The translations under genes were made by a program, and so were the position numbers. Below, piece after piece: positions 1-8,834 of a stretch of 22,458 nucleotides of DNA (the stretch's first letter is position 1; every line of letters starts with the position of its first letter). The DNA is from Serpentinimonas sp. Its GTDB lineage: Bacteria; Pseudomonadota; Gammaproteobacteria; Burkholderiales; Burkholderiaceae_C. Where the stretch lies: positions 1 through 22,458 of the forward strand of contig JALOSG010000013.1 in NCBI GenBank assembly GCA_025458665.1, given 5' to 3'. Below the pieces are notes generated by a model. That model was not told the DNA's origin. It searched no databases and was given only the letters and a program-made list of their open reading frames with translations.

Positions 1-592
1 GCTCTCCAGCTTCACCCCCTGGGACATCGACCTGACCGAAGAAGCCGCCTCCGGCACCCTGATCACTTTTGAGGAAGAAGAAACCATGGAACAAGCCGTC
101 GTTTCCGGCATTGCCTTCAACCGCGACGAAGCCAAGATTTCGGTGCTCGGCGTGCCCGACACCCCCGGCATCGCCGCCCAGATCCTGGGCGCCGTGGCCG
201 ATGCCAACGTCGAGGTGGATGTGATCATCCAGAACATCAGCAAGGAAGGCAAGACCGACTTCAGCTTCACCGTGCACAGGAACGACCTGGCCAAGACGCT
301 GGACCTGCTCAAAACCCAGGTGGCGCCGAAACTGGGCGCTACCGAAGTGGTGGGCGACGCGCGCATCTGCAAGGTCAGCATTGTGGGCATAGGCATGCGC
401 AGCCATGTGGGTGTGGCCAGCCGCATGTTCCGCACGCTGAGCGAAGAGGGCATCAACATCCAGATGATCTCCACCTCCGAGATCAAGACCTCGGTGGTGA
501 TTGACGAGAAGTACATGGAACTGGCCGTGCGCGCGCTGCACCGCGAGTTCGACCTCGACCAGCCTACCGACACCCTGGCGGGCAACGCCTGA
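1..592 (+). CDS. lysC: Aspartate kinase, C-terminal part (5' end outside window)
   Basis: This is the end of aspartate kinase, which phosphorylates L-aspartate in the first step of lysine, threonine and methionine synthesis. The reading frame is open from base 2, so the gene enters from the left. The visible ~196 residues hold the end of the catalytic domain (SSFTPWDIDLTEEAASGTLI) and then two ACT domains. The first ACT domain begins around the motif ISVLGVPDTPGIAAQI. The second begins around VSIVGIGMRSHVGVASRMF and contains ISTSEIKTSVVI. ACT domains bind the feedback inhibitors (lysine and/or threonine). The stop TGA is at 590-592, and tRNA-Ser follows 44 nt later. Identity is very secure. 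The N-terminal kinase core cannot be examined here. Confidence 0.96.
   Translation, partial: LSSFTPWDIDLTEEAASGTLITFEEEETMEQAVVSGIAFNRDEAKISVLGVPDTPGIAAQILGAVADANVEVDVIIQNISKEGKTDFSFTVHRNDLAKTLDLLKTQVAPKLGATEVVGDARICKVSIVGIGMRSHVGVASRMFRTLSEEGINIQMISTSEIKTSVVIDEKYMELAVRALHREFDLDQPTDTLAGNA
71..88 (+). promoter_or_regulatory. Possible internal ribosome-binding site and ATG within lysC (regulatory beta subunit)
   Basis: A purine-rich stretch starting GAGGAAG at 71 ends 8 nt before an in-frame ATG at 86-88, where the protein reads MEQAVVSG. Initiation here would give a 168-residue protein made of the two ACT domains only. In Corynebacterium glutamicum and Bacillus, aspartokinase is an alpha2beta2 enzyme whose beta subunit starts in frame inside the same gene, at a similar place (MEEAV... 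in Corynebacterium). That this site is used here is inference. The purines may simply encode the conserved Glu run. Confidence 0.3.
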
Positions 593-620
593 GCTTGGCG
601 GTTGCCCTGGCCAGTTGAGG

Positions 621-626
621 CATAAT
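621..626 (+). promoter_or_regulatory. -10-like hexamer upstream of tRNA-Ser
   Basis: CATAAT lies 10 nt before the tRNA 5' end and matches the sigma-70 -10 consensus at five of six positions. No well-spaced -35 is obvious: TTGGCG at 595-600 is 20 nt away and TTGCCC at 602-607 only 13 nt. It is a plausible promoter for an independently transcribed tRNA. Confidence 0.4.
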
Positions 627-636
627 AGAGGGCTAC

Positions 637-729
637 GGAGCGATGACCGAGTGGCCGAAGGTGCTCCCCTGCTAAGGGAGTATGGGGTGTAGAGCCTCAT
701 CGAGGGTTCGAATCCCTCTCGCTCCGCCA
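637..729 (+). tRNA. tRNA-Ser (anticodon GCU)
   Basis: This is a class II tRNA with a long variable arm. The acceptor stem pairs GGAGCGA (637-643) with TCGCTCC (719-725), with discriminator G at 726 and an encoded CCA at 727-729. The anticodon stem CTCCC/GGGAG (664-668/676-680) encloses the loop CTGCTAA, with anticodon GCT at 671-673, reading AGC/AGU serine codons. The T arm contains the expected GGTTCGAATCC. It is followed by its own terminator. Confidence 0.97.
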
Positions 730-736
730 GAAATGG

Positions 737-771
737 AAACCCCTGCAATTATGGTTGCAGGGGTTTTTTTT
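737..771 (+). terminator. Rho-independent terminator after tRNA-Ser
   Basis: The stem CCCCTGCAA (740-748) pairs perfectly with TTGCAGGGG (755-763) around a TTATGG loop. It is flanked by AAA on the left and a run of eight T on the right (764-771). It is a textbook intrinsic terminator 7 nt after the tRNA CCA end, and it isolates the tRNA (and possibly lysC) from the FIST operon. Confidence 0.93.
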
Positions 772-810
772 CGTCTGTATGGGGTTGGCACTTGCGCAAA
801 GGCCCTAGCG

Positions 811-860
811 TTCATGATTTAGTTATCACAATTATTTGATAATTATGAGACAATAGATGC
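811..860 (+). promoter_or_regulatory. AT-rich promoter/operator region of the FIST operon
   Basis: This is a sharply AT-rich stretch in a GC-rich window. It contains inverted arms TTATCA (823-828) and TGATAA (837-842), and a repeated AATTAT (830-835 and 841-846). GATAAT at 838-843 matches a -10 hexamer at five of six positions, but no good -35 lies 17 nt upstream. It most likely holds the promoter for the three-gene signalling operon, and the inverted arms could be an operator. The regulator is unknown. Confidence 0.4.
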
Positions 861-893
861 AATTGATCTCATCTTGAGGCGGAGCGACCTTTC

Positions 894-2021
894 ATGTGGA
901 CCAGTCAGTGGCTGCCCGAAGCCTCAGTCGACCAACTGCAATGCGCACTCAGTGTGCTGGACGCCGACCCGCAGGTGGGGGCGCTGTGGGTGTTTGCCGC
1001 TGACGCCGAGGCCTATACGCCCGAGTCGCTGGACCCCGTGTTGAAGCGGCTGTCCAAGCCAGTCTTTGGTGGCGTGTATCCGAAGGTGATCTGGGGCGCA
1101 CAGCAGTACGAGCGCGGGGCGGTGGTGGTGGCTCTGGCGGCGCCGCTTCACCTCGCCGTGGTTGAACGTCTGGGCGAACTCTCCGAGGCACCCGACGATC
1201 GTCTGGCCAAGGCCCTTCCGCACGAATTGCCACCGGATAGCTGTGTCGCGGTGGTGGTGGACGGACTCTCCAGCGGCATTGCCCGCTTCATCACGCATCT
1301 TTTCCACGAGCATGGTGTGGCGCAGCCGTTTTTTGGCGGAGGTGCTGGCTCACTGAGCCTGCGACCCAAGCCCTGCGTCATCACACCGAATGGGTTGTTG
1401 CAGGATGCGGCGGTGGTTGCTTTGTTGCCGTTGAAGGCGGGCCTGGGCGTATCCCACGGGTGGCGCATCATTTCCGACCCCCTTAAGGTCACTGCACTGG
1501 ATCGCAACCGTATCATCGAGCTCAACCACCGGCCTGCGCTGGTGGTGTACCGGGAGATACTGGCCCGCCACGGCGCGGAAGCGTTCGGTCCAGACAACTT
1601 CTTTGATGTGGCCAAAGGCTTCCCTTTTGGCCTGCGTCGCCTGGGCGGAGAAATCATTGTGCGCGACCCTATTCAGGCCCTGCCAGATGGAACCCTGGTG
1701 TGTGTCGGGGAGTTGCCCCCCGAATCCTTTGTTCACGTGCTTGAGGGGGTGCCCGAAGCATTGATTGCAGCCGCTGCCCAGGCGCGTGTGGCCGCCGACA
1801 GCCAACTCGCGCCTCCCGTGCAGCGGGTATTCATCGACTGCATTTCCCGCGTACTGTTCCTGCAGGAGCGCTTCGGCGCGGAACTGATGGCCGTAGCCCA
1901 GCAAGAGCCCATCGTGGGCGCACTCACTCTGGGGGAGGTGGCCGGCGACATGGGCGGCTTCCTGGAGTTCTACAACAAGACCGCGGTGGTGGTGAACTTG
2001 GCGCAGCCATCCGCTCACTGA
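894..2021 (+). CDS. FIST-domain sensory protein (FIST N + FIST C)
   Basis: This 375-residue cytoplasmic protein shows no signal peptide or membrane segment. Its layout matches the FIST family: an N-terminal half with VAVVVDGLSSGIARFITHL and the glycine-rich QPFFGGGAGSLSL, then a C-terminal half (about residues 210-355) ending in VGALTLGEVAGDMGGFLEFYNKTAVV. The conserved GE(I/V)...G..FYN-type ending is characteristic of FIST_C. FIST proteins are predicted small-ligand sensors that act with kinases and methyl-accepting proteins, and the ligand is unknown. The start ATG has GGAG at 881-884, 9 nt upstream. A hybrid kinase begins 34 nt after its stop, so the two are probably an input/transmitter pair. 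Family assignment is confident. The sensed signal is not known. Confidence 0.88.
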   Translation: MWTSQWLPEASVDQLQCALSVLDADPQVGALWVFAADAEAYTPESLDPVLKRLSKPVFGGVYPKVIWGAQQYERGAVVVALAAPLHLAVVERLGELSEAPDDRLAKALPHELPPDSCVAVVVDGLSSGIARFITHLFHEHGVAQPFFGGGAGSLSLRPKPCVITPNGLLQDAAVVALLPLKAGLGVSHGWRIISDPLKVTALDRNRIIELNHRPALVVYREILARHGAEAFGPDNFFDVAKGFPFGLRRLGGEIIVRDPIQALPDGTLVCVGELPPESFVHVLEGVPEALIAAAAQARVAADSQLAPPVQRVFIDCISRVLFLQERFGAELMAVAQQEPIVGALTLGEVAGDMGGFLEFYNKTAVVVNLAQPSAH

Positions 2022-2055
2022 CGCCCACCACGCACAGGCCGAGTTTCCGTTCGTC

Positions 2056-3750
<1,695 letters not shown>

Positions 3751-3783
3751 CCATGTTTCTTCACATCCAGCACTGCTCGTTCC

Positions 3784-4188
3784 ATGTCAGTCGAACCTGA
3801 ATCCCCCCCAAGAGGCCAGCCCCTGTTGCCGCTGGACCGTACGCTGCTGGAGGGGCTGTTCGGTGCCGACACAGATTCCATCGAGTTGATGATTGGTTTG
3901 TTTGTGGACTCGCTGGAGCCATGGCGAGAACGCTTGCGAACGGAGTCCGAACGCCCGGCTTTGCGTGCTCTGGTTCACGAGATCAAAGGAGCGGCCAGTA
4001 CGGTGGGCGCCCAGCCTCTGGCCCAGTCCGCCGCCGAGTTCGAGATACGGCTGGTGGGCTGGATCAAGGAGGATGCCGATACCCCGTCGGCTGCGCAGTC
4101 CGACCGGCATGCACCTGAGGAACAAGCCTACCGCCTTACCCTGCTGGGCCAGATAGACGAACTGCTGGTTTGGGCGGCGCGCTCCTGA
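3784..4188 (+). CDS. Hpt (histidine phosphotransfer) domain protein
   Basis: This 134-residue soluble protein contains the Hpt signature HEIKGAASTVGA, with His65 as the likely phospho-acceptor (HxxKG-type motif). The surrounding helical sequence (LVDSLEPWRERLR and later AEFEIRLVG) fits a single four-helix-bundle Hpt domain. It begins 33 nt after the hybrid kinase stop, so it probably takes phosphate from that kinase's receiver and hands it to a separate response regulator. No response regulator is encoded nearby. Between the conserved helices there is a polar insert (about residues 97-112, DTPSAAQSDRHAPEE region). The stop is 4 nt from the convergent hslR stop. Confidence 0.87.
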   Translation: MSVEPESPPRGQPLLPLDRTLLEGLFGADTDSIELMIGLFVDSLEPWRERLRTESERPALRALVHEIKGAASTVGAQPLAQSAAEFEIRLVGWIKEDADTPSAAQSDRHAPEEQAYRLTLLGQIDELLVWAARS

Positions 4189-4192
4189 GGCG

Positions 4193-4657
4193 CTAGTCGT
4201 CCAGGGACGCACTCCACCGCTCGTTCCAGCCAGGCGCTGGGTCCGAGCCGACCCCTTGGCGCAGGCCGCGAAGCTGGCGCATGTCCCGCTTGGTGGGGCG
4301 GCCTTGCGCAATCGCTTGTGCGGGCTCCGGTGCCAGCCGCCGCTGTTCGGCATGACGTTCGCGCGCCGATACAGACTCCGCAGTTTCTTCGTACAGGAGT
4401 GCTGCCTGCGGCGCAGGGCCCCGTACACCGCTGAGCCCGCGCACTTGCACGGTGCGGGCCAGCGTGCCCTGGCGGAATTCGACCGTGTCACCCAGGCGGG
4501 GTTCGCGGGAGGCCTTGGCCACCTGCCCGTTCACCTTGACGCGGCCTTTGTCGATTTCCTCGGCCGCCAGCGAGCGGGTTTTGTAGAAGCGGGCTGCCCA
4601 CAACCACTTGTCCAGCCGGACCTTGGTGCCGCCTGAATCCTTGTCCTGTTGCGCCAT
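4193..4657 (-). CDS. hslR: S4-domain RNA-binding protein, Hsp15 family
   Basis: A 154-residue protein. Residues ~12-60 form an S4 RNA-binding domain (VRLDKWLWAARFYKTRSLA, then GRVKVNGQVAKASREPRLGD), the hallmark of Hsp15/HslR. In E. coli Hsp15 binds stalled 50S subunits carrying nascent chains. The basic, low-complexity C-terminal tail (ARERHAEQRR, GRPTKRDMRQLRG) is typical of the family. The ATG at 4657 was chosen because homologous Hsp15 sequences begin just before the VRLDKWLW block. An upstream ATG (4738) would add 27 low-complexity residues and overlap hemH. It lies 22 nt after the hemH stop and is probably cotranscribed. Its 3' end faces the Hpt gene with a 4-nt gap and no visible terminator. 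Confidence 0.9.
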   Translation of the reverse strand: MAQQDKDSGGTKVRLDKWLWAARFYKTRSLAAEEIDKGRVKVNGQVAKASREPRLGDTVEFRQGTLARTVQVRGLSGVRGPAPQAALLYEETAESVSARERHAEQRRLAPEPAQAIAQGRPTKRDMRQLRGLRQGVGSDPAPGWNERWSASLDD

Positions 4658-4679
4658 GAAGCGGTGAATGCGGGGCTGT

Positions 4680-5774
4680 TCAGACCGTGGCGCCCAGGGC
4701 CAGCGCCCGCTCGCGCGCCGCCTGGCTGGCGGCGGCATCGGGTGCCGCCCGGGTGGGCCAGCCTTGCATGTGCTGTTCGCACAGGTCGGTCAGTGCGCTC
4801 ATCCAGGGCGCGCTGTCGTTCAGGCACGGGATGTAGTGGAAGGACTCGCCACCGGCGTGCAGGAAAGCTTCACGCACTTCCTGGTCAATCTCTTCCAGCG
4901 TTTCTATGCAGTCGCTGCTGAAGCCGGGGCAGATCACATCGGCCCGCTTCACGCCTTCCTGTCCCAGCTTGATGAGCGTGGGTTCGGTGTAGGGTTCCAG
5001 CCACTTGGCCTTGCCAAAACGGGACTGGAAGGTGACCACGTACTCTTCCTTTTTCAGTCCCAGCGCTTCGGCCAGCAGGCGGCCTGTCTTGTGGCATTCG
5101 CAGTGGTAGGTATCGCCCAGGTGCAGGGTCCGCTCGGGCACACCGTGGAAGCTCATGACCAGCTTGTCCGGGCGGCCGTGCGCCATCCAGTGCTTGTGCA
5201 CCGAGGCTTTGAGCGCGTCGATGTAGCCCGGGTGGTCGTGGTAGTGGTTGATGAAACGGAACTCGGGAATGGTGCGGATGTCGGCAGCCCATTGGTACAC
5301 CGCATCGAACACGCTGGCGGTGGTGGTGGCGCTGTACTGCGGGTAGGCGGGCACGACGAGAATACGGGTACAGCCGGCGGCCTTCAGCTCATCGAGCTGC
5401 CGCGCCACCGAGGGCTCGCCGTAGCGCATGGCGTAGCGCACTTCCACGGCGGTGTGCCCGCGCTCACCCAGGTAGCCGCGCAACAGGGTGGCTTGCTTCT
5501 CGGTCCAGACCTTCAGCGGGGAGCCTTCGGGCGTCCAGATGGTGGCGTACTTGGCCGCCGATTTCTTAGGCCGCACGCGCAGGATCACGCCGTGCAGTAT
5601 GAGCAGCCACAGCGGCCGGGGGATTTCCACCACGCGGCTGTCGCCCAGAAACTGCGCCAGGTACTTGCGCAACGCGGGCGCCGTGGGCGCTTCCGGGGTG
5701 CCGAGGTTGCACAACACGATGCCCGTCTTGGCGGCTTGTCCGTGTGTATAGGGGGGTTCTTTGCGCGATGCCAT
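4680..5774 (-). CDS. hemH: Ferrochelatase (protoheme ferro-lyase)
   Basis: Ferrochelatase inserts Fe2+ into protoporphyrin IX, the last step of protoheme synthesis, and is a soluble or peripheral membrane enzyme. The 364-residue protein has the N-terminal GIVLCNLGTPEAPT motif, the porphyrin-contact region VVPAYPQYSATTTASVFDAV, the signature VMSFHGVPERT with the metal-site His210, and the C-terminal CPGFSSDCIETLEEI containing the conserved acidic residue. The ATG at 5774 starts MASRKEPP. A purine stretch (GGTGAG) lies about 12 nt upstream. A TTG at 5801 would add nine residues and run into the divergent HAD gene. Only 19 nt separate the two divergent start codons, so the promoters must lie partly inside the opposite genes. 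hslR follows downstream. Confidence 0.96.
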   Translation of the reverse strand: MASRKEPPYTHGQAAKTGIVLCNLGTPEAPTAPALRKYLAQFLGDSRVVEIPRPLWLLILHGVILRVRPKKSAAKYATIWTPEGSPLKVWTEKQATLLRGYLGERGHTAVEVRYAMRYGEPSVARQLDELKAAGCTRILVVPAYPQYSATTTASVFDAVYQWAADIRTIPEFRFINHYHDHPGYIDALKASVHKHWMAHGRPDKLVMSFHGVPERTLHLGDTYHCECHKTGRLLAEALGLKKEEYVVTFQSRFGKAKWLEPYTEPTLIKLGQEGVKRADVICPGFSSDCIETLEEIDQEVREAFLHAGGESFHYIPCLNDSAPWMSALTDLCEQHMQGWPTRAAPDAAASQAARERALALGATV

Positions 5775-5793
5775 GCGGTATTCTCGCTCACCT

Positions 5794-6492
5794 ATGCTCA
5801 ACCTGGCCCGAATTCAGGCAATCACCCTCGACCTCGACGACACGCTGTGGCCCGTCTGGCCCACCATCCACCGCGCCGAAGAGGCGCTGCAACTGTGGCT
5901 GCGACAGCACGCCCCGGGTACGGCGCTGGCGTTCGCCACCCCTGCCCAGCGGCACGCGGTGCGCACTGCGGTGGTGGAGCAGAACCCGGAGCGGGCGCAC
6001 GACCTGAGCTGGCTGCGGCGCGAATCCATACGCCACGCCTTGCGGCAGGTAGGTGAGGACACGGCGCTGGCTGAGCCTGCCTTCGAGGTCTTTTTTGCCG
6101 CCCGCCAGCAGGTGGACCTGTTTGCCGACGCTTTGCCTGCGCTGCAGGCCCTCAGCCGCCGCTTCCCGGTGGTGGCGCTTTCCAATGGGAATGCCGATGT
6201 GCACCGGGTGGGGCTGGGGTCTTACTTCCGGGCCTCGGTCAGTGCCCGCGATGCCGGCGTGGCCAAGCCACACCGCGCCATCTTTGCCGCTGGCGCCGCA
6301 GCGGTGGATGTGGCGCCGGAGGCCGTCCTGCATGTGGGCGACGATGCGCACCTGGATGTGGTCGGTGCGCTGGACGCCGGCATGCAGACCGCGTGGGTGA
6401 ACCGCGAGGGCAAGGCCTGGGAGCACCCTGGTCACCGACCCCACTCCGAGGTGACCGATCTGGCTGCCTTGTGCCGTTTATTGGGCCTGTAG
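5794..6492 (+). CDS. HAD-superfamily hydrolase (HAD-IA phosphatase-like)
   Basis: A 232-residue soluble protein with all four HAD motifs. Motif I is ITLDLDDTLW (nucleophile Asp13, acid/base Asp15). Motif II is VVALSNGNADV. Motif III is the Lys in AKPHRAIF. Motif IV is VLHVGDDAHLDVVGALDAGM. An alpha-helical cap lies between motifs I and II, as in HAD-IA enzymes such as phosphoglycolate phosphatase-like proteins. The substrate cannot be told from sequence. The ATG at 5794 is preferred over an in-frame TTG at 5761 because motif I normally lies within the first ~15-20 residues, although neither has a clear ribosome-binding site. Its last 15 nt overlap the 3' end of the convergent hpnE. Confidence 0.9.
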   Translation: MLNLARIQAITLDLDDTLWPVWPTIHRAEEALQLWLRQHAPGTALAFATPAQRHAVRTAVVEQNPERAHDLSWLRRESIRHALRQVGEDTALAEPAFEVFFAARQQVDLFADALPALQALSRRFPVVALSNGNADVHRVGLGSYFRASVSARDAGVAKPHRAIFAAGAAAVDVAPEAVLHVGDDAHLDVVGALDAGMQTAWVNREGKAWEHPGHRPHSEVTDLAALCRLLGL

Positions 6493-7893
6493 CTGTTGCT
6501 GTCGCTGTTCCTCCAGCAGCCCATCGACGGCCTGCTGCCCGCTCCGGACCGCACCCTCCAGCGTGGCCGGGTAAGGACCAGCCACGTAGTCCCCGGCCAC
6601 CCACAAGCCAGCCAGGCCCGCCATGGAAGCGGGGGGACGCTGCAAACCCGGCTCGCAGGCAAAGGTGGCGCGTTTTTCCACCACCGTCTGTTGCAGTTCC
6701 AGCCGCCAGTCCAGTTGAGACAGGGCCTGTTCCGCAATGGCCTGTTCCAGCGCGGACTTGTCGGTGCTGGCGGCACTCACCACGAACGCCACTTGCAGGG
6801 GCTGCAGGGCCAGTCCCAGCAAGCGGCTGCGGTTGAACACGAACTGTGCAGGGTGGCAGGCGCTGGAGCGCAGCGCCATGAGGGCGGTATCGGCAGGCCA
6901 GAGAGGGCTGGTGCCGCCGCCTGCATGGGTCGGGTGTGCCGTGGCATACACCGTGGCAATGGGTTCATAGCGCAAACCACGCGCCATGCCAACCCACCGC
7001 GCTGCCTCGGGCGTGAAGCCCGTCTGGGCGAAGGCGGATTCCACCAATCGTGCTGCCTCCGTGGCCGTGCAGGCCAACAAGACGGCGTCGAAGTCGTCCG
7101 CTTCGGTGATTCCTTCGCTAACCCAATCCAGCCGCCAGTGGGTGCCTGTCGGGGTATGCCGAAGTGCGGTGACCCGGCAGCCCGCACGGGCCTGTGCGCC
7201 ACGCTGCTGTAACCAGGCCAGCGCGGGCTTGGGCACCAAAGCGCCCAGGTCCTGGCGGGGCAGCAACATCTGCGCCGGGCGGTAGCCGGGGTAGCCACGG
7301 CCCATGAGGGAGTCCTTCAGAACCCGCAGGAACACCTGCGCACTGGCGCGTTCCGGTGGCGTGTTCAGCGCCGACACGCACATAGGCTCCACCATGTCCT
7401 GCAGCACGCGGGGAGGTAGGCCTGCGCACAGGCGTGCCACGGTCCAGTCGGCTGGGCAGGCAAAGCCCCGCCAGCGCCACGCCGTGGTGGCACGCAGCAG
7501 GCCCAGCCGGTCGGTCCAGCTCCAGCCACGCGCCAGCAGGATAGCCGCGAGGGCATCGAGCGGTGCGGGCCAGCGCTGGGCCCAACCGGGCGTGTGTAGC
7601 CCAGACCCATCGGGGAAGCGCAGCGACAGGGCCTGGGCCTGGAGCGCCTCTGGCAGCGCTACGCCCAGCTGCGCCATGAGTGCCAGTGTTTCGGTGTACG
7701 CACCAATGAGTATGTGCTGGCCGTTGTCCTGGTCGGTGCTGGCGCCAGACTCCAGCGTGCGCGCCCTACCACCCCATTGGCGGGATGCCTCGAACAGAGT
7801 GACCCGTGCGCCGCGTTCGGTGGCACGCACGGCCGCGGCCAGCCCAGACCAGCCACCGCCCACCACGGCTATGTGCGGACGGCCACGGTCCAT
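6478..7893 (-). CDS. hpnE: Hydroxysqualene dehydroxylase (FAD-dependent), HpnE
   Basis: HpnE is a flavoprotein that reductively removes the hydroxyl from hydroxysqualene to give squalene, the last step of the bacterial HpnCDE route. The 471-residue protein starts with the Rossmann FAD motif HIAVVGGGWSGLAAAV (glycines at 12-14 and 17), followed by the acidic residue in VTLFEAS and then WGGRARTLE. It ends with the amine-oxidase-type FAD clamp GLWVAGDYVAGPYPATLEGAVRSG (split around about residue 440). The start is fixed by the TGATG junction at 7891-7895, where hpnD TGA and hpnE ATG share one base, so the two are probably translationally coupled. It is the last gene of the operon, and its stop TAA (6480-6478) lies inside the convergent HAD gene. 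Confidence 0.93.
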   Translation of the reverse strand: MDRGRPHIAVVGGGWSGLAAAVRATERGARVTLFEASRQWGGRARTLESGASTDQDNGQHILIGAYTETLALMAQLGVALPEALQAQALSLRFPDGSGLHTPGWAQRWPAPLDALAAILLARGWSWTDRLGLLRATTAWRWRGFACPADWTVARLCAGLPPRVLQDMVEPMCVSALNTPPERASAQVFLRVLKDSLMGRGYPGYRPAQMLLPRQDLGALVPKPALAWLQQRGAQARAGCRVTALRHTPTGTHWRLDWVSEGITEADDFDAVLLACTATEAARLVESAFAQTGFTPEAARWVGMARGLRYEPIATVYATAHPTHAGGGTSPLWPADTALMALRSSACHPAQFVFNRSRLLGLALQPLQVAFVVSAASTDKSALEQAIAEQALSQLDWRLELQQTVVEKRATFACEPGLQRPPASMAGLAGLWVAGDYVAGPYPATLEGAVRSGQQAVDGLLEEQRQQQLQAQ

Positions 7894-8834
7894 CACAGGC
7901 GTCCCAGAGCCTGGACCTTCCACGCCAGCCAGAACTTGCGCAACGGCGTGAGGCTGACGCGCCGGTCCAGCACAAGCAGCGGGTCGGTGGCAATTTCCTG
8001 CAGCAGTGTTCGGTAGATGCTGGCCATCATCAGGCCGGGCTTCTGTGCTCGGCGGTCTTCGTCGGGCAACAAGGCCAGCGCTTCGCCGTACAGGGCCAAT
8101 GCACGCTCGATCTGGAACTGCATCAGCGCGCCAAAACGCTCCGGGAACGGCTTGGCGGCTGCAGCAGCCGTGTCGGAGGGCGCAACCCCTTTGCCGCGCT
8201 TGAGCAGTTCGTGTGCCTTCACGTCAAAGCGCTGCAACTCGTTCACGGGCAGGTAGATGCGTCCGCGCAGTGCATCCTCGCCCACATCGCGGATGATGTT
8301 GGTGAGCTGGAACGCCAGGCCCAGCCGGTGGGCATAGGCCGTGGTTTGCGCGTTGGTCTGGCCAAAGATGCGCGCCGCCACTTCGCCCACCACCCCGGCT
8401 ACCTTGTGGCAGTAGGTGGTGAGGGCAGGGAAATCCAGGTAGCGCGTCTGGTTCAGGTCCATCTGGCAGCCATCGATCACTTCCAGCAGGTGCTGCGCCT
8501 TTATGCCAAAAGGTTTGGCGTGCGGCATCAGGGCTTGCAGGGCCGGGTGGCCCGGCGCCTGGCCCGGTTGGGCGTAGGCCTGGAGCACCTGCTGGCGCCA
8601 CCAGTTCAGTTTGGTCTGCGCCACCGACACGTCCGATACCTCGTCCACCACATCGTCCACCTCGCGGCAGAAGGCATAGAACGCCGTAATGGCCAGGCGG
8701 CGCTGCTCGGGCAGGAACAAAAACGCGTAGTAGAAACTGCTGCCCGAGGCGGCTGCACGTTGCTGGGCGTAGTCCCTGGCCTGCTGGGGAGCGGTTGCCG
8801 GTGAGGCCTCGGGCTGTGGCTCCGGACTGCTCAT
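7893..8834 (-). CDS. hpnD: Presqualene diphosphate synthase, HpnD
   Basis: HpnD condenses two farnesyl diphosphates to presqualene diphosphate. The 313-residue all-helical trans-isoprenyl synthase has both Mg-diphosphate motifs: FCREVDDVVDEVSD (acidic residues 60-65) and LTNIIRDVGEDALRGRIYLP (Asp183-Asp187). It also has the usual YYAFLFLP block near the N-terminus. The ATG at 8834 overlaps the preceding permease stop as ATGA (8834-8831), which supports both the start and coupling. A longer open frame reaching 9113 exists, but its extra sequence is a His-run artefact of the permease gene. It is followed by hpnE with a one-base overlap. The name HpnD rather than HpnC rests on sequence resemblance and on the second, more divergent synthase (HpnC) in the same operon. 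Confidence 0.93.
   Translation of the reverse strand: MSSPEPQPEASPATAPQQARDYAQQRAAASGSSFYYAFLFLPEQRRLAITAFYAFCREVDDVVDEVSDVSVAQTKLNWWRQQVLQAYAQPGQAPGHPALQALMPHAKPFGIKAQHLLEVIDGCQMDLNQTRYLDFPALTTYCHKVAGVVGEVAARIFGQTNAQTTAYAHRLGLAFQLTNIIRDVGEDALRGRIYLPVNELQRFDVKAHELLKRGKGVAPSDTAAAAAKPFPERFGALMQFQIERALALYGEALALLPDEDRRAQKPGLMMASIYRTLLQEIATDPLLVLDRRVSLTPLRKFWLAWKVQALGRL

Noticed and set aside
4668..6056. Plus-strand open frame opposite hemH
   Set aside because: Antisense shadow of ferrochelatase, which has all family motifs on the minus strand.
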